DNA of 5,249 bases from Methanothrix sp. GTDB lineage: Archaea > Halobacteriota > Methanosarcinia > Methanotrichales > Methanotrichaceae. The notes under the pieces were generated by a model. The model saw only the letters and a program-made list of their open reading frames with translations, ran no database searches and had not been told where the DNA came from. The DNA is taken from contig PMNG01000147.1 of NCBI GenBank assembly GCA_003162615.1, positions 1 through 5,249 on the forward strand. Direction: 5' to 3'. Below are positions 5,187 through 5,249 of the stretch, piece after piece (position 1 is the first letter of the stretch; every line of letters starts with the position of its first letter). Made by a program: the position numbers and the translations under genes.

Positions 5187-5220
5187 AATATTTAATGGAT
5201 CTGTGAGATATTAAAATATG
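5184..5220. promoter_or_regulatory. Compact divergent promoter with overlapping TATA boxes
   Basis: The 31 bp between the two start codons hold one TATA box for each direction. On the minus strand TATTTTAATA (5217 to 5208) is about 26 bp from ATG 5186. On the plus strand TAATATTTAA (5187-5196) is about 26 bp from ATG 5218. The interval is an imperfect dyad that begins CATA and ends TATG. Both transcripts would be leaderless, and polymerase could not sit on both at once. The minus-strand box is the better supported because the AMMECR1-like gene is certain. Confidence 0.45.
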
Positions 5221-5249
5221 CGGTGTTTGGTAGTCTCCCTATTTTGTGT
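5218..5249 (+). CDS. Possible start of a divergent gene, truncated by the window edge
   Basis: Only ten codons are visible (MRCLVVSLFC), open to the right edge. They are hydrophobic enough to be a signal peptide or first strand but too few to assign. Support is limited to a TATA-like box 26 bp upstream on the same strand and the absence of any other content at the edge. There is no Shine-Dalgarno. It may equally be noncoding. Confidence 0.28.
   Translation, partial: MRCLVVSLFC

Noticed and set aside
4530..5214. Plus-strand frames of 65-127 codons opposite the AMMECR1-like gene
   Set aside because: They are antisense shadows of a gene with clear family signatures throughout.

Overview
This window looks archaeal, most likely a methanogen of the Methanothrix/Methanosarcina kind. 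That placement is inferred from promoter architecture and protein families, not from a marker gene. AT-rich TATA boxes lie about 26 bp from probable transcript starts. At least three genes (the AMMECR1-like gene, the ATP-grasp gene and the DUF1624 gene) have such a box 25-27 bp from the start codon and no Shine-Dalgarno sequence, so they are probably leaderless. Oligo-T runs rather than strong GC hairpins follow genes. One protein has the compact cysteine motif of methanogen iron-sulfur flavoproteins.

Layout: every substantial gene is on the minus strand, so reading order runs from right to left. From the right edge these are an AMMECR1-domain protein (4572-5186), an ATP-grasp protein that seems to lack part of its ATP-binding lobe (3373-4338), a small VOC/glyoxalase-fold protein with a probable 1-nt frameshift near its end (2786-3244), a DUF1624 membrane acyltransferase-like protein (2003-2764), a secreted and probably glycosylated protein of unknown function (1193-1891), and the start of an iron-sulfur flavoprotein that runs off the left edge (1-623). 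At the extreme right a short divergent plus-strand reading frame may begin at 5218.

The genes do not form an obvious pathway or single operon. Nearly every gene has its own promoter-like sequence: TATA boxes near 5212, 4365, 3289, 2790, 1971 and 668. The window reads as a row of separately transcribed accessory genes. Two of the six main genes carry visible damage or a variant form (VOC frameshift, ATP-grasp internal gap).

The most interesting stretch is the 569-bp gene-free region 624-1192. It contains a roughly 103-nt plus-strand element at 907-1009 with a 17-bp closing helix, two inner hairpins whose loops are complementary to each other, and a TATA-like box placed to start transcription at the first base of the helix. 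This is best explained as an unrecognised structured small RNA. A miniature transposable element is the main alternative. A tandem 17-bp repeat array over the VOC promoter (3263-3319) is the second notable regulatory feature.
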